Counted from the stretch's first letter, positions 50,647 to 60,734 are shown. The stretch: DNA of 64,000 bases from Mesorhizobium_G sp050247155 (GCA_050247155.1 JBFWUS010000019.1:1-64000); one strand, 5' to 3'. Notes: a model not told the origin generated them from the letters alone. Program-made: numbers and translations.

Positions 50647-52137
50647 GTGGTGAGGCATCGTTTGCGGGCTACGGTCATTCGTATCGCTTGGCTTTTCGCC
50701 GCGTTAACCTGGGTGGCCATCCCGGCAGCCGCGCAGCAGCGTATTGCGCTGGTCATCGGCAACTCCGACTATCAGCACACAACCAAGCTGAAAAATCCGC
50801 GCAACGACGCTGAAGATGTCAGCGCGAAGCTCAAATCACTCGGTTTCGAGCTTATGGGCGGTGTCGATCTCGACCGCCGCGCGCTTGTCGGCGAATTGAT
50901 AAAATTCGGCCGCGCCGCGGAGAAGGCGGATGTCGCGCTGTTCTTCTATGCCGGTCACGGGTTGCAGGTGAACGGCCAGAATTATCTCGTGCCGGTCGAT
51001 GCGCTGGTCGAGTTCGAGGCCGAGATCGATATTTCGCTGGTTTCGCTTTCGGGCGTCATACAGCAGCTCGAGCGCGGCTCGAAGACCAATCTGGTCTTCC
51101 TCGATGCCTGCCGCGACAACCCATTCGCCAAAGACCTGGCGAAATCGATGAACCGCAGCGCGGTGTCGTTGTCCAAGGGTCTCGGCCGGGTGCAATCGGA
51201 GTCCGGCACTTTCATCGCCTTCGCCACCCAGCCGGACGCCGTCGCGTCGGATGGGACAGGACGCAACTCACCATTCACGACCGCCTTGCTGAAGCATATC
51301 GGCGAGCCGGGCGAAGGCATCTCGGATATGATGATCGAGGTGCGCAACGACGTGATGGCCGCCACGAGCAACAAGCAGGTGCCGTGGGACTCCTCGTCCC
51401 TTACCGGCAAGTTCGCCTTCAAGGAAGCTGCTCCCAGCACTGACTATCCCGCGCTGGAGGCCCTGAGCAAGGTACTCCCGAACGCCGACAAGGATGCCTA
51501 CGAGCAGGCCGTTGCCGTGGGAAGCTGCGGCGCATTCGAAGCCTTTCAGCGGCGCTATCCAGAATCGTTCTACGCCGAATTGGCGAAGGAGCGCGCCACG
51601 GCCGCTTGCGCCGCGCCCACCGCCGAAACGAAGGTTGCTGCTGCTCCCACCGGCAAGATGAATGCTGTGCGTTCGCCGGCGCGCGATGGAACCTGCGAGA
51701 AGGGCCCGTTCGATGTGACTTATTGCGCCAGCTCCGTGCTCAAGCCGATCAAAACGAATTTTTATACGCCCGGCATGATGTTCGACGGACGCCGCGAGAC
51801 CGCCTGGGTCGAAGCAGAGCCGGACGACGGCATCAACGAGACGGTGACGCTCCATTTCGACGGCGAAAAAATGCTGGCCGGGTTCGAAATCATCAACGGC
51901 TATGACAAGGATCAGCGCACCTGGGCAAACAATTCACGCGTCCACACGCTGGAAGCCACCACCAGCGACGGTCGTACGCTGGCGGTTGAATTGCAGGATG
52001 TGCGCGGCGCCAGCCGTTTCGACTTCAATCCGCCGGTGAAATCGCGTTGGCTGGAGCTCAGGATCAAGGACGTCTATCCGGGCGCCAAATACAAGGATAC
52101 GGCGATCGCCGAGCTCTATCCGATCTTCGCGGAGTAG
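50647..52137 (+). CDS. Exported caspase-fold (C14/orthocaspase) protein
   Basis: A 496-residue protein with a signal peptide (to about AAAQ, residue 27) and a caspase p20-like domain (about 28-260). It shows the catalytic dyad: His104 in FFYAGHGLQVNG and Cys155 in FLDACRDNPFA. Around NVMAATSNKQVPWDSSSLTGKFAF the fold ends in the way usual for bacterial homologues. A C-terminal domain (about 355-490; TNFYTPGMMFDGRRETAWVE, GFEIINGYDKDQRTWANNSR, WLELRIKDVYPG) resembles discoidin-like or NADase-type glycan-binding modules. It should act in the periplasm or outside. The start is GTG at 50647 or 50650. The substrate is unknown. Confidence 0.85.
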   Translation: MVRHRLRATVIRIAWLFAALTWVAIPAAAQQRIALVIGNSDYQHTTKLKNPRNDAEDVSAKLKSLGFELMGGVDLDRRALVGELIKFGRAAEKADVALFFYAGHGLQVNGQNYLVPVDALVEFEAEIDISLVSLSGVIQQLERGSKTNLVFLDACRDNPFAKDLAKSMNRSAVSLSKGLGRVQSESGTFIAFATQPDAVASDGTGRNSPFTTALLKHIGEPGEGISDMMIEVRNDVMAATSNKQVPWDSSSLTGKFAFKEAAPSTDYPALEALSKVLPNADKDAYEQAVAVGSCGAFEAFQRRYPESFYAELAKERATAACAAPTAETKVAAAPTGKMNAVRSPARDGTCEKGPFDVTYCASSVLKPIKTNFYTPGMMFDGRRETAWVEAEPDDGINETVTLHFDGEKMLAGFEIINGYDKDQRTWANNSRVHTLEATTSDGRTLAVELQDVRGASRFDFNPPVKSRWLELRIKDVYPGAKYKDTAIAELYPIFAE

Positions 52138-52147
52138 GGTGCTTCCG

Positions 52148-52894
52148 CTATTCCGCGGCCCTGATTGGAAAATCGAAACGCTTTTTCGGAAACGGTTCGC
52201 CCATCAGCGTGAAGTGCCACCATTCGCCCGCATAGTTCCTGAAGCCGGCGGCTTTCATCGTGTCGAGCAGCAATTTTCGGTTTGCGATGGCCGCTTCGGA
52301 CAAGGGCCGGTAGGTCGTGCGGCTGATGGCATCGAAACAGTCGAAGCCGGAGCCGAAGTCGAGCGTATTGGGCATCGCGATGCCGCATGTCGGCTTGGTC
52401 CATGTGGTCGGGTCGGCGTTCGACACGATTGCAATATCAACTGTCGAGCCGCGCGAATGCGCCGAGCGCCGGCCGATATAGCCCTGTTTGATCAGTTGGT
52501 TGCGTGGCGTCTTCGGCGACCATAGCGGATCGATATTTCCGCCGGCATCAACCCACGACGCGAAATCGCGCACGGCGGATTCCGGGCGGTAGCAATCGAG
52601 CACGACCAGCGAAAGGTTCTTTGGCGTAAAAACCCGCTGCGCCCTGGATAGCGCCTTCGCCGCTTTCTCCGTCAGAATGCAGGCGGGGGCTTCGTAGCCC
52701 CTGGCCGGCCGGCCGAAAAAATTGTCTGGGCCGGCGTAAGCCATATGCTGCTGGATGTCGGGCGCGATTTTGGAGAGGTAGATGAAGCCGCGCGGCAGAT
52801 CGGCCGCTATTGAGGACTGCGCGGCAGCAAGTGAAATCAGGTTGGTCAAGAGGAGGGGTAGCACGTCTGTGCTGAAAGCTAGCCCCTTCCTCAT
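52148..52894 (-). CDS. D-alanyl-D-alanine dipeptidase (VanX-type, M15D)
   Basis: A 248-residue exported zinc peptidase. It has a signal peptide (MRKGLAFSTDVLPLLLTNLI to about AIAA), DCYRPESAVRDFASWV, the zinc motif SAHSRGSTVDIAI (His and Asp ligands), the catalytic Glu and third ligand in EWWHFTLMGEPFP, and a PxxR-like FFGRPARGYE. It hydrolyses D-Ala-D-Ala dipeptide, probably for peptidoglycan recycling rather than glycopeptide resistance, as no vanHA genes are present. ATG 52894 is chosen for its signal peptide; the frame extends to 52987, overlapping pbpC. Confidence 0.88.
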   Translation of the reverse strand: MRKGLAFSTDVLPLLLTNLISLAAAQSSIAADLPRGFIYLSKIAPDIQQHMAYAGPDNFFGRPARGYEAPACILTEKAAKALSRAQRVFTPKNLSLVVLDCYRPESAVRDFASWVDAGGNIDPLWSPKTPRNQLIKQGYIGRRSAHSRGSTVDIAIVSNADPTTWTKPTCGIAMPNTLDFGSGFDCFDAISRTTYRPLSEAAIANRKLLLDTMKAAGFRNYAGEWWHFTLMGEPFPKKRFDFPIRAAE

Positions 52895-52970
52895 CTGCTG
52901 AATCAGCCTGTTCGCGAAAAGATGCCGTAAAGGCGTCCAACGCGTTGTGCTGGAATCGTTTTTCGTGTCG

Positions 52971-55046
52971 CTATTCCACAAAGACATTAACGCTCGCCGC
53001 GCGCCCGACGGCGTCGATCACCGTCAATGTCGCGAACCCCGCGCCGTCGGGCCTCCAGATCGTGTCGCGGCGGCGGTCGTCGGCGGTCAGCAGCTTGCCG
53101 TTGGCCAGCCAGCGGAAAGGCGCGCGGCCGCCCTGCAGCTTCAGCACCAGCGGCGATGCTTCCGCCGCCGACGCGCCGAGATCGACGCGGGCGCCTTCCG
53201 GCGGAAAGATGATACGCGGGGCGGGTTCGGTCGCGGTTGCGATGCGGTCGTCGTCCGCGCCGAAACGCTGAAGCGTGATGGGAAGCTGCTCGCGTGTCTG
53301 ACGCAGCGCGCCGGCCGGTGCGCGCGGCAGCGGGATCGAGGCCAGGCCGGAGCGCGAAAAGGCCTCGAACAAGATCGGGGCGGCCGAGACATAGCCGGCC
53401 AGTCCGGGCACGGGCGCCGCGTCGGCGCGGCCGGTCCACACGCCAAGCACATAGCGGCCGTCAAAGCCCACCGACCAGGCGTCGCGGTAGCCGTAAGAGG
53501 TGCCGGTCTTATACGCGATGGCGCGGGTGGCGGCACCCTCCGGCGCTCGGACGCCGGAGAGGATGTCGGCCACTTGCCACGTCGCTCGCTGGTCGAGCAC
53601 GGCCTGAGCGGGCTGCGACGGCGGGATGATCTCCGTGCCGTCGCGGAGCGCCCGCGCTTTGCCGCCATTGGCGAACCCCGTGTAGAGCTGGACCAGATCG
53701 CGCAGCGTGATGCCCGCGCCACCGAGGCCGATGGCCAGGCCCGCGGGCTCGTTGGGCGGCAGGTCGAGCGTGACACCGGACAGGCGAAAGCGCGTCGTCA
53801 GCCGCGCCGGCCCGACGGCATCGAGCAGCCGCACCGCCGGCACGTTGAGCGACAATTGCAGGGCGGTGCGGATAGAGACGTCGCCCTGATAGCCCATGTC
53901 GAAATTCTTCGGCCGATAGCCGTTGAAGTCGGCCGGGCGGTCTTCGATGATCGTTTCCTGAGCGATGATGCCTTGTTCAAAGGCCAGTCCGTAGATGAAG
54001 GGTTTCAGCGTCGAACCGGGCGAACGGACGCTCTTGGTCATGTCGATCCAGCCCGAGCGCGAGGCGTCGAAAAAGTCCGCCGATCCGACCTCGGCCAGGA
54101 TTTCGCCCGTTCGCGCATCTGCCAGCACCATCGCGACCGACAGCTTTGGTCCCAGCTTCTGCGCGGCCTCGCGCGCCACGGTTTCGAGGTTCTGCTGGAT
54201 CGTCCGGTTCAACGTGATCCGATGCGTGATCTCGGATGGCCGCGTACGCATCGCCGCCTGTGCGACATGCGGAGCCAGCGAAGGCAGGGCGCGGCGGAAG
54301 CTCGGCACCACTTCCGTGGAAGCGCGCGCGACCTCGGCTTCGCCAAACAGTCCGGAATGCTCCATGCGCTTCAACACGCGGTCGCGGGCGGCGCGGGCAT
54401 TGTCCGGGTGCTTGTCTGGGCGGCGGCGTTCGGGAAGCTGGGGCAGGGCGACCAGCAGTGCCGCTTCGGAAACCGTGAGCCGCTTCGGTTCTTTGCCAAA
54501 GTAGGCCAACGATGCGGCGCGCACGCCTTCCAGATTGCCGCCATAGGGCGCGAGCGTGAGATAGCGGTCGAGGATCTCTTCCTTAGTCAGCCGCCGCTCG
54601 ATCTGGATGGCGCGGAAGAGCTGGCGGAATTTCGCGCCGAAGTTGCGGCTCTCGCGCGGTTCGATCAGCCGGGCGAGCTGCATAGACAGCGTCGAGCCGC
54701 CGGAGACGATGCGGCCGTTTCCGGCAAGCTGGCCGGCGGCGCGCAGCAGCGCTATCGGGTCGACGCCGCTGTGGCCGTAAAAGCGCTTGTCCTCATAGGC
54801 GATCAGCATGTCGACCAGTTTCGGGTCGACGTCCCTAGTCGCGGTGTTTAGCCGCCAGCGGCCGTCCAGCGTGGCGAAGGCGCGCAGCAGCTGGCCGTCG
54901 CGATCCTTGACCTCGACCGAGACCGGCAGGCGCTCGGGCAACGGCGGCGGATAGGCGCGTTCGGCCCATTCGAAGGTCACCCAGGATGCGGCGGCGAGGG
55001 TGAGGGTGGAGGCTGCCGCGATGGCGAGTTTGCGCAGGCGGGTCAT
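52971..55046 (-). CDS. pbpC: Penicillin-binding protein 1C
   Basis: A 691-residue bifunctional PBP. An N-terminal anchor (about residues 8-25) is followed by the GT51 glycosyltransferase domain (about 55-225: AYEDKRFYGHSGVDPIALLRA, GGSTLSMQLARL, REILDRYLTLAPYGGNLEG-like EEILDRYLTLAPYGG). The transpeptidase domain has the SxxK Ser in SPGSTLKPF, SLN, and KTGTSYG. The C-terminal biPBP_C domain (about 600-690) begins RIIFPPEGARV. It makes peptidoglycan and partners the alpha-2-macroglobulin encoded just upstream on the same strand. Confidence 0.95.
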   Translation of the reverse strand: MTRLRKLAIAAASTLTLAAASWVTFEWAERAYPPPLPERLPVSVEVKDRDGQLLRAFATLDGRWRLNTATRDVDPKLVDMLIAYEDKRFYGHSGVDPIALLRAAGQLAGNGRIVSGGSTLSMQLARLIEPRESRNFGAKFRQLFRAIQIERRLTKEEILDRYLTLAPYGGNLEGVRAASLAYFGKEPKRLTVSEAALLVALPQLPERRRPDKHPDNARAARDRVLKRMEHSGLFGEAEVARASTEVVPSFRRALPSLAPHVAQAAMRTRPSEITHRITLNRTIQQNLETVAREAAQKLGPKLSVAMVLADARTGEILAEVGSADFFDASRSGWIDMTKSVRSPGSTLKPFIYGLAFEQGIIAQETIIEDRPADFNGYRPKNFDMGYQGDVSIRTALQLSLNVPAVRLLDAVGPARLTTRFRLSGVTLDLPPNEPAGLAIGLGGAGITLRDLVQLYTGFANGGKARALRDGTEIIPPSQPAQAVLDQRATWQVADILSGVRAPEGAATRAIAYKTGTSYGYRDAWSVGFDGRYVLGVWTGRADAAPVPGLAGYVSAAPILFEAFSRSGLASIPLPRAPAGALRQTREQLPITLQRFGADDDRIATATEPAPRIIFPPEGARVDLGASAAEASPLVLKLQGGRAPFRWLANGKLLTADDRRRDTIWRPDGAGFATLTVIDAVGRAASVNVFVE

Positions 55047-55083
55047 GATTCGGACACCCTAGCGTCAGTGCGCAATCTCCAGC

Positions 55084-55213
55084 GACCCCCCTCTGTCCTG
55101 TCGGACATCTCCCCCTCAAGGGGGGAGATCGGCCGGCCGCAAGGATTTCGCCAATCGTCAAAGCTGCTGATCTCCCCCCTTGAGGGGGAGATGTCCGACA
55201 GGACAGAGGGGGG
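55084..55213. repeat. Palindromic repeat, copy B (first copy at 27494)
   Basis: Arms at 55084-55130 and about 55170-55213 are inverted copies of each other. The left arm matches copy A over about 46 nt. The spacer here (55131-55169) reads as the reverse complement of the copy A spacer with a few changes (TTTCGCCAATCGTCAAAGC against GACGATTGGCGAAAACC). It sits between yfhM and pbpC. Confidence 0.85.
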
Positions 55214-55256
55214 CCGGTGCAGGACCATTGCTATGTCCAACCGCAGCAGGTGAACC

Positions 55257-58200
55257 CTACTGCGCCTTGATCTCCATCATGCCGGTCGCCGTGCGCGCGG
55301 CGAACTGCGGACGGTACATGTCCTCCACCGTCGCCGCCGGATGGGCGAAGACCCCGGGCGTCACCGCACGCACCACATAGGCGAAGGAGAACGAGCGCGC
55401 GTCGCCTGAATTCCGGTCGAAGGCCGCGATGAAGCGGTCGTCGCGGAATTCGAGATGGGCGTAGCTCGTTTCCGGCAACCAGTCGAAGTTCGACAAGTTG
55501 GCGCTGTTCACCAGCCCCGGATTGTCAAGCTCGAAGCCGGCGGGCAGCAGGTCGGAGACCAGCACGCGCGACGGCCAGGCATTGTTCTCGGTGACGTTCA
55601 AAATCACGACGAAGCGGTCGTTCTGATTCACCTCCGTCACGTTCGCCTCGGTGCCGTCCATCTGATAGTAAGTCCGCTCGATGGCGAAACCGTCGCCGCC
55701 AGCCGGCAGCGGCAGTTTCGGCGAGGCGACGGTGGTGACCACCGCCTGCACGGCTTCCGAACCGGTGTTGGTGATGACCAGCGGGCGCTCCGCCACTTGC
55801 GCGCCGGTTAGCGTCGCGGTGAAGTTGCCCTTGTGCTGCGCGCCGCCTAGGTCAAGCTGGATCTTGTCGCCGCCCTGGCGAAGCGCGCGGGCCGCGAGCA
55901 GCATCCAGGCCTCGTCTTGCGTCGATGTCCAGCGCACCTTGTTGCGCTCGGCGCCGACATATTTGATCAGCTCCGGCACGATCGGAGGCGTCGGGTTGGA
56001 CTCCGCCGCCATCGCCAGGATGGCCGCTCCGTCACGCAGCTTGGAGCCGTAGTCGGAGCGGTACCAGTCGAACTCCGGCTTGGACTTCGCCAGCGTGAAG
56101 GCGGCCTGGAAGGTTTCGTTGGCGCGCTGGCTGTCGCCGTAGAGCGAGAGCGACGCGGCCAACTGCGCCACCGCCATCGGGCTGGAGAAGGCCTCCAGCT
56201 TGGTGTCGGTGTAGTAGCGCAGGTCGCCGATCGACGCCTTCTTGTTGCGGGCCAGCACATACATCGCATAGGCGATCTCGGTGCCGCGGCTTTCGATGTC
56301 CACGTCGTATCCGATCGAGTTTTGCAGATTGTTGACCGCTTGCGCCATCGCCTGCTGCGGCACGTCGTAGTTCAGCTCACGCGCCCGGGTCAGGAAGTCG
56401 GTCACGTAGGAATCGAGCCAGAGGTCGCCAGAGCCCGGCCCCCACAGGCCGAAGCTGCCTGCAGACGACTGGTAGTTCAGCACGCGGTAGATCGCCTCCT
56501 GAATGCGCTTGCGCAGTTCCGGCTCGTCCTTCATGCCGGCGCCGGCCGCCAGCTCGCTGACATAAAGCAAGGGCAGGGCGCGGCTGGTCGTCTGCTCGGC
56601 ACAACCATAGGGGTAGCGGTCGAGCGTCATGATCAGCGAAGGAACGTCAAACGCGGCTGAGGGCGAGACGCCGACGGACACGGTCGCGTTTTCAAGCAGG
56701 CTCGCCGCCAGCAGTTCCTTGTCGATGCGCAGCGCCTTACCGTTCGGCCCGAGGTCGACGACCAGACGGGTCGTGACCGGAAGCTGAGCCGGGCGCACCG
56801 GAATGTTGAGCACCTGTTGCACAGCCGGGCCGCCGCCATCCTTGGCGAGTTTTATCGTCACAGTCGTATCGCCAGCCTTCTGCGGCAGCAGGGGCACGGT
56901 GACGACGCTGCGCTTGCCGGCGGTCAGCGCGACCTTGGTCGGCAGTTGCGCGCTGCCGGTCGACATTTCTCCGGTCGTCTCGATGGCGAGGTTGTAGTCG
57001 CCGTCGGGCGCGTCGGTGTTGGCGATATCGAGCCGCATGATGGCCGAATCGCCCGGCGCCATGAAGCGCGGATAGCCGGCGGTGATCACCACCGGGTCGC
57101 GGACGATCACGTCCTTCTGGCCGTGGCCGATCGCCTCATTGTTCCAGGCAACGGCCATGACGCGCACGGTGCCGTTGAACTGCGGGATGTCGAAATTCAC
57201 GGTCGCCTTGCCGTCGGCATCGAGCTTCACCGGCCCTTCGAAGAAGGCGACGAGCTTTTCCTTGGGCGGGTTGCCCTGAGCCGACAGGCCGCCGTCGCCG
57301 CCGGTGCGGATTTTTCCGTCCGCGCCGAGCGAGCCGTCAATGATGCGGCCGTAAAGATCGCGGATTTCGAGGCCCAGCATGCGCTGGCCGAAATACCAGC
57401 TCTCTGGATCCGGCGCCTCGTAGCGGGTCAGGTTCAGGATGCCGACATCGACAGCTGCGATCGACACATAGGCGTCGGAGAGAGCCGCCGCGCCTGTCAC
57501 CGTCACCGGGATCGACAGTGGCTTGTTGGGTTCGGTCTTCTCCGGCGTGGCGAAGGCTACTTGCAGCGTCTGTGCCTTCGGGTCGACCGCCAGCCAGGTC
57601 AGACCGATCGACCGGGCAGGCATGCGGCTTTCGGGGCCGTTGCCCGGACGGAAAAGGGTAGCTGTGATATAGGCGCCGCCGCCCCAGCTTGCGTCGACTG
57701 GAATGTCGACCGTCGCGCCTTCAGCCGGCACGGTCGTGTTGAACGTCTTCAACACGCGCTCGGAACCGACGATCACCTGCAGTTCACCGGCAAAGCGCGG
57801 CGAGACTTTCAGTTTGGCTACCGAACCGGCGACATATTTGTCCTGGTCAAGCGCGATTTCGAGGCCGTCCGGCGTCTCGGTCGAGGTCGCCTCGACATAC
57901 CAGCCGGACTCGAATTCGTAGCTGGTCTTCGGGCCATCCGGGTCAGCCGTCTCGACTTCGAGACGGTAGCGGCCCCACTCGGTCGGAACGGTGATCGTAC
58001 CGTCCTTGTCGGCGGCAACATCCAGTTTCCCATTGGCGATGTTGCGCGTGTAGGTGATTGGCTCGTAGTTCCATGAATTGCCGTTGCGATACCATTGATA
58101 GTCGCGCTCGATCTTCACCAGCGTCCATTGCAGGCCGCTCAAAGCCTTGCGGTTGCCGGTGTTGTCGACGCCGATCACCGAGAATGTTGCAGCGGAGCCT

Positions 58201-60734
58201 TCGGAGACCGCGCCGTCTTCAAACTCGGCCTTGACGCCGATCATGTCGGTGGCGGGCTTGATCGCGATATCGACCGAGCGTTCGACCGCGCGGCCAGCGC
58301 CCTCGCGCATGCGCACCGTCACACCGGCATTGATGAGCCGTGTGGTGGACGGTACCGCATCGATCGCGACCGGCACTTTCGCCGTGCCGTCCTCGCCGAT
58401 CAGCGGCAGGTCTTCCAGCGGGATTGTCGTGCCGTCGCCTTGCTCTTCATCGGCTAGGCCGAAAGCAAAATTCTTGAAGCGGTCCCAGGTTGGCGTGGTG
58501 GTGAGCTTGATTTCGCCTTCCAAGGCAAGGCCGGCTGCCGGCGCGCCGTAGAGGAACTTGCCGTCGACATCGACGTCAGTGGCCTCGTCGCGGGCGATCT
58601 CGGTCTTCTCGGCCTTCAGATTGATCTCGATGCGATCCGGCACAAAGTCTTCGACCAGGAAGGTCTTGGTCGCGACCGGCGATTTTTCCGGGTCGGTGTA
58701 GAGCGAGACGGACCAAGCGCCGCGCATGGCGTTATTCGGAACGGGCAGTTGCACGGCATAGCCGCCGGCCGATCCGCCGTCGGCTACGATGCGGCGTTCC
58801 TCGACGCCGTCGGGGCGTGAGAAGATGAAGGTCATCGGCAGTTTCTCGACCGCCTTGGCCGAATCGTCGCGCGCTAGCGCGCCGACATGCACGGTTTCGC
58901 CGACGCGGTAGATGCCGCGTTCGGTCCAGGCAAAGACGTCCAGCGCGCCGGGCGAGGCGCGGCCCTCGACACCGCGATCGGAGAGGTCAAAGCCGGCCTT
59001 GGTCATGTCGAGGAAGACGAAGTCGTTGCCGCCCTCGGCATTGGCCATAAGCACCGCGGGAACCATCGAGCCGTTGCCGCGGGTCAGGCCGGGGTTGAAC
59101 GTGGCGCGGCCTTCGGCGTCAGTTTTGGCGGTGCCGAGAATCTCGTTGTTGCGGGCGAGCAAAGTCAACTCCGCATTGGCGATCGGCTTGGCGCTGCCCA
59201 GCGAGCGGGCGAAGACGTTCAGGCCATCCTGGCCGGTATAGGTGGTGAGGCCGATATCGGAGACGACGAACCATTGTGTGGCCTTGGCGTCATAATATTC
59301 GGCGTTGGATTTTTCCGGTTGCGCGGTCAGTACATAGACGCCGGGCTTGCGCTCGGGGATCGCCTGGTCGACAGGGAAGGAGGTGGTCACTTCCTTGTTG
59401 AGTTCAGGCGCGATGTCGAGCTTGCCCTCCCAGACCGGCTCGCCCATGTCGTCTTCGATGTTGCTGATCTCATAGCCATCGAGCTGGCGCAGGAAATTGT
59501 AGCCGCTGAGCAGGCGCGCGAGAGAGCGGTCGCCGATGCGATAGAGCTTGATGTCGGCAACGTTCATATTGACAGTCACGACCGGGATGCCGCGACGGCC
59601 ACCGGACGGCAGCACGAAGCTGTCGCCGGTGAAGCGCACGGACGGCGGACGGTCCTGCATATAGATCGAGAGCGAGACAGGGGCTTCCAGCACTTCGCCG
59701 ATCTGCGCCGGCAGGCCGGTGCGGAACGCCACCTGATAGTGTTTGCCGTGTTCCAGACCCTCGACGCAGATCTGCCGGTCCTTGGCTTCGATCGCCTTGG
59801 CCTGCTGGCCGTCGACGGTCACGAATGGCGTATAGTCGACGCCGACCTTCACCAGGTCTTCCGAGAATTGTGCGCAGATGCGCGGCGAAGATGTGTCCGC
59901 CTCGACGGTGTGCTCCACCATGCGGAAGCCTTTGCGCGCTTTCAGATCCTGGTATTCGGCCTGCAGCGAAGCGTCGGGTTGCAAGGCGAGGCTCGCCTCA
60001 TAGGCCATCAGCGACGGGCGGAAGAGTTCGCGGCGGTCGAGCGTGCGCGCCATCACGGCCAGCGCTTCGGCGCGGGTTTTTGTCGTGCGCTGAAGCTGGT
60101 AGGCGTTCCAGATCGCGGAAGCCGCATCGCGGTTCAGCGAGGAGGTTTCCTGACCATTGACCGGCTGCGTGGCCAGCATGGCGGTTGCCAGCTTGGTCCA
60201 CAGATTTCCATCATCCGGCGACAGCGCGATGGCCGAAATCAGCTTGTTCATCGCCGTGCGCGGATCGCTCGCCTTGGTGGCGGTTTCGGCCGCCGTGACG
60301 AGACCGGCGAGACCTTGCGTCGGGTCGACGGCTGTCGAGGCCAGCAGGCGGTCGCGATAGGAGCGCGCTTCATCGACCATATAGGTCGGGAAGAAACCCA
60401 GGGCCGGCGGCGCGCCGATATCGGGATCGCCGGCGAGCGTCACGACCTTGCCAGCCACCGCGCCCTTGAACGGCTTCATCTGGCTGAAGTCGGATTTCAT
60501 GAAGCACCACTTGGCCTTCACATTGTAGGTGAAAGCGCGGCAGGCGCTTTCGGCCAGGCAGACTGTCTCGCACTGGTCGAGCGTCACGTCGCGTTCGGAG
60601 CGCAGGTCGAAGCCGAAATAGTCGCTGTCCTGCGTCGTGACGACGTCACGCGATTCCTGCGCCGCGGCCGGTAAGGCTGCGAATGTCGATAAGAACGCGA
60701 GTATCGAAAGCGCCTTGATCCACGACAGCCGCAT
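55257..60734 (-). CDS. yfhM: Bacterial alpha-2-macroglobulin with N-terminal PAN domain
   Basis: A giant periplasmic protease trap of 1825 residues. A signal peptide (MRLSWIKALSILAFLSTFAA to AAAQ) is followed by a PAN/apple-like domain (about 30-95, with cysteines in DQCETVCLAESACRAF and WCFMKSDFSQMKPF), then macroglobulin domains (RGIYRVGETVHVGALARDD; WYFGQRMLGLEIRDLYGR). The thioester motif PYGCAEQTTSR places the reactive Cys at about 1378. The last residues are a receptor-binding-like domain. There is no lipobox, unlike E. coli YfhM. ATG 60734 is chosen, with GGAGG 6 nt upstream. It pairs with pbpC in a conserved envelope-defence module. Confidence 0.93.
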   Translation of the reverse strand: MRLSWIKALSILAFLSTFAALPAAAQESRDVVTTQDSDYFGFDLRSERDVTLDQCETVCLAESACRAFTYNVKAKWCFMKSDFSQMKPFKGAVAGKVVTLAGDPDIGAPPALGFFPTYMVDEARSYRDRLLASTAVDPTQGLAGLVTAAETATKASDPRTAMNKLISAIALSPDDGNLWTKLATAMLATQPVNGQETSSLNRDAASAIWNAYQLQRTTKTRAEALAVMARTLDRRELFRPSLMAYEASLALQPDASLQAEYQDLKARKGFRMVEHTVEADTSSPRICAQFSEDLVKVGVDYTPFVTVDGQQAKAIEAKDRQICVEGLEHGKHYQVAFRTGLPAQIGEVLEAPVSLSIYMQDRPPSVRFTGDSFVLPSGGRRGIPVVTVNMNVADIKLYRIGDRSLARLLSGYNFLRQLDGYEISNIEDDMGEPVWEGKLDIAPELNKEVTTSFPVDQAIPERKPGVYVLTAQPEKSNAEYYDAKATQWFVVSDIGLTTYTGQDGLNVFARSLGSAKPIANAELTLLARNNEILGTAKTDAEGRATFNPGLTRGNGSMVPAVLMANAEGGNDFVFLDMTKAGFDLSDRGVEGRASPGALDVFAWTERGIYRVGETVHVGALARDDSAKAVEKLPMTFIFSRPDGVEERRIVADGGSAGGYAVQLPVPNNAMRGAWSVSLYTDPEKSPVATKTFLVEDFVPDRIEINLKAEKTEIARDEATDVDVDGKFLYGAPAAGLALEGEIKLTTTPTWDRFKNFAFGLADEEQGDGTTIPLEDLPLIGEDGTAKVPVAIDAVPSTTRLINAGVTVRMREGAGRAVERSVDIAIKPATDMIGVKAEFEDGAVSEGSAATFSVIGVDNTGNRKALSGLQWTLVKIERDYQWYRNGNSWNYEPITYTRNIANGKLDVAADKDGTITVPTEWGRYRLEVETADPDGPKTSYEFESGWYVEATSTETPDGLEIALDQDKYVAGSVAKLKVSPRFAGELQVIVGSERVLKTFNTTVPAEGATVDIPVDASWGGGAYITATLFRPGNGPESRMPARSIGLTWLAVDPKAQTLQVAFATPEKTEPNKPLSIPVTVTGAAALSDAYVSIAAVDVGILNLTRYEAPDPESWYFGQRMLGLEIRDLYGRIIDGSLGADGKIRTGGDGGLSAQGNPPKEKLVAFFEGPVKLDADGKATVNFDIPQFNGTVRVMAVAWNNEAIGHGQKDVIVRDPVVITAGYPRFMAPGDSAIMRLDIANTDAPDGDYNLAIETTGEMSTGSAQLPTKVALTAGKRSVVTVPLLPQKAGDTTVTIKLAKDGGGPAVQQVLNIPVRPAQLPVTTRLVVDLGPNGKALRIDKELLAASLLENATVSVGVSPSAAFDVPSLIMTLDRYPYGCAEQTTSRALPLLYVSELAAGAGMKDEPELRKRIQEAIYRVLNYQSSAGSFGLWGPGSGDLWLDSYVTDFLTRARELNYDVPQQAMAQAVNNLQNSIGYDVDIESRGTEIAYAMYVLARNKKASIGDLRYYTDTKLEAFSSPMAVAQLAASLSLYGDSQRANETFQAAFTLAKSKPEFDWYRSDYGSKLRDGAAILAMAAESNPTPPIVPELIKYVGAERNKVRWTSTQDEAWMLLAARALRQGGDKIQLDLGGAQHKGNFTATLTGAQVAERPLVITNTGSEAVQAVVTTVASPKLPLPAGGDGFAIERTYYQMDGTEANVTEVNQNDRFVVILNVTENNAWPSRVLVSDLLPAGFELDNPGLVNSANLSNFDWLPETSYAHLEFRDDRFIAAFDRNSGDARSFSFAYVVRAVTPGVFAHPAATVEDMYRPQFAARTATGMMEIKAQ

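Noticed and set aside
52148..52894. Vancomycin-resistance gene
   Set aside because: VanX-type dipeptidases are widespread in Gram-negative bacteria; vanH and vanA ligase genes are absent.
52947..54851. 634-codon open frame on the plus strand
   Set aside because: It is antisense to pbpC; long antisense frames are common in high-GC DNA.
58887..60674. 595-codon open frame on the plus strand
   Set aside because: It is antisense to the alpha-2-macroglobulin gene and has no domain or ribosome-binding site.
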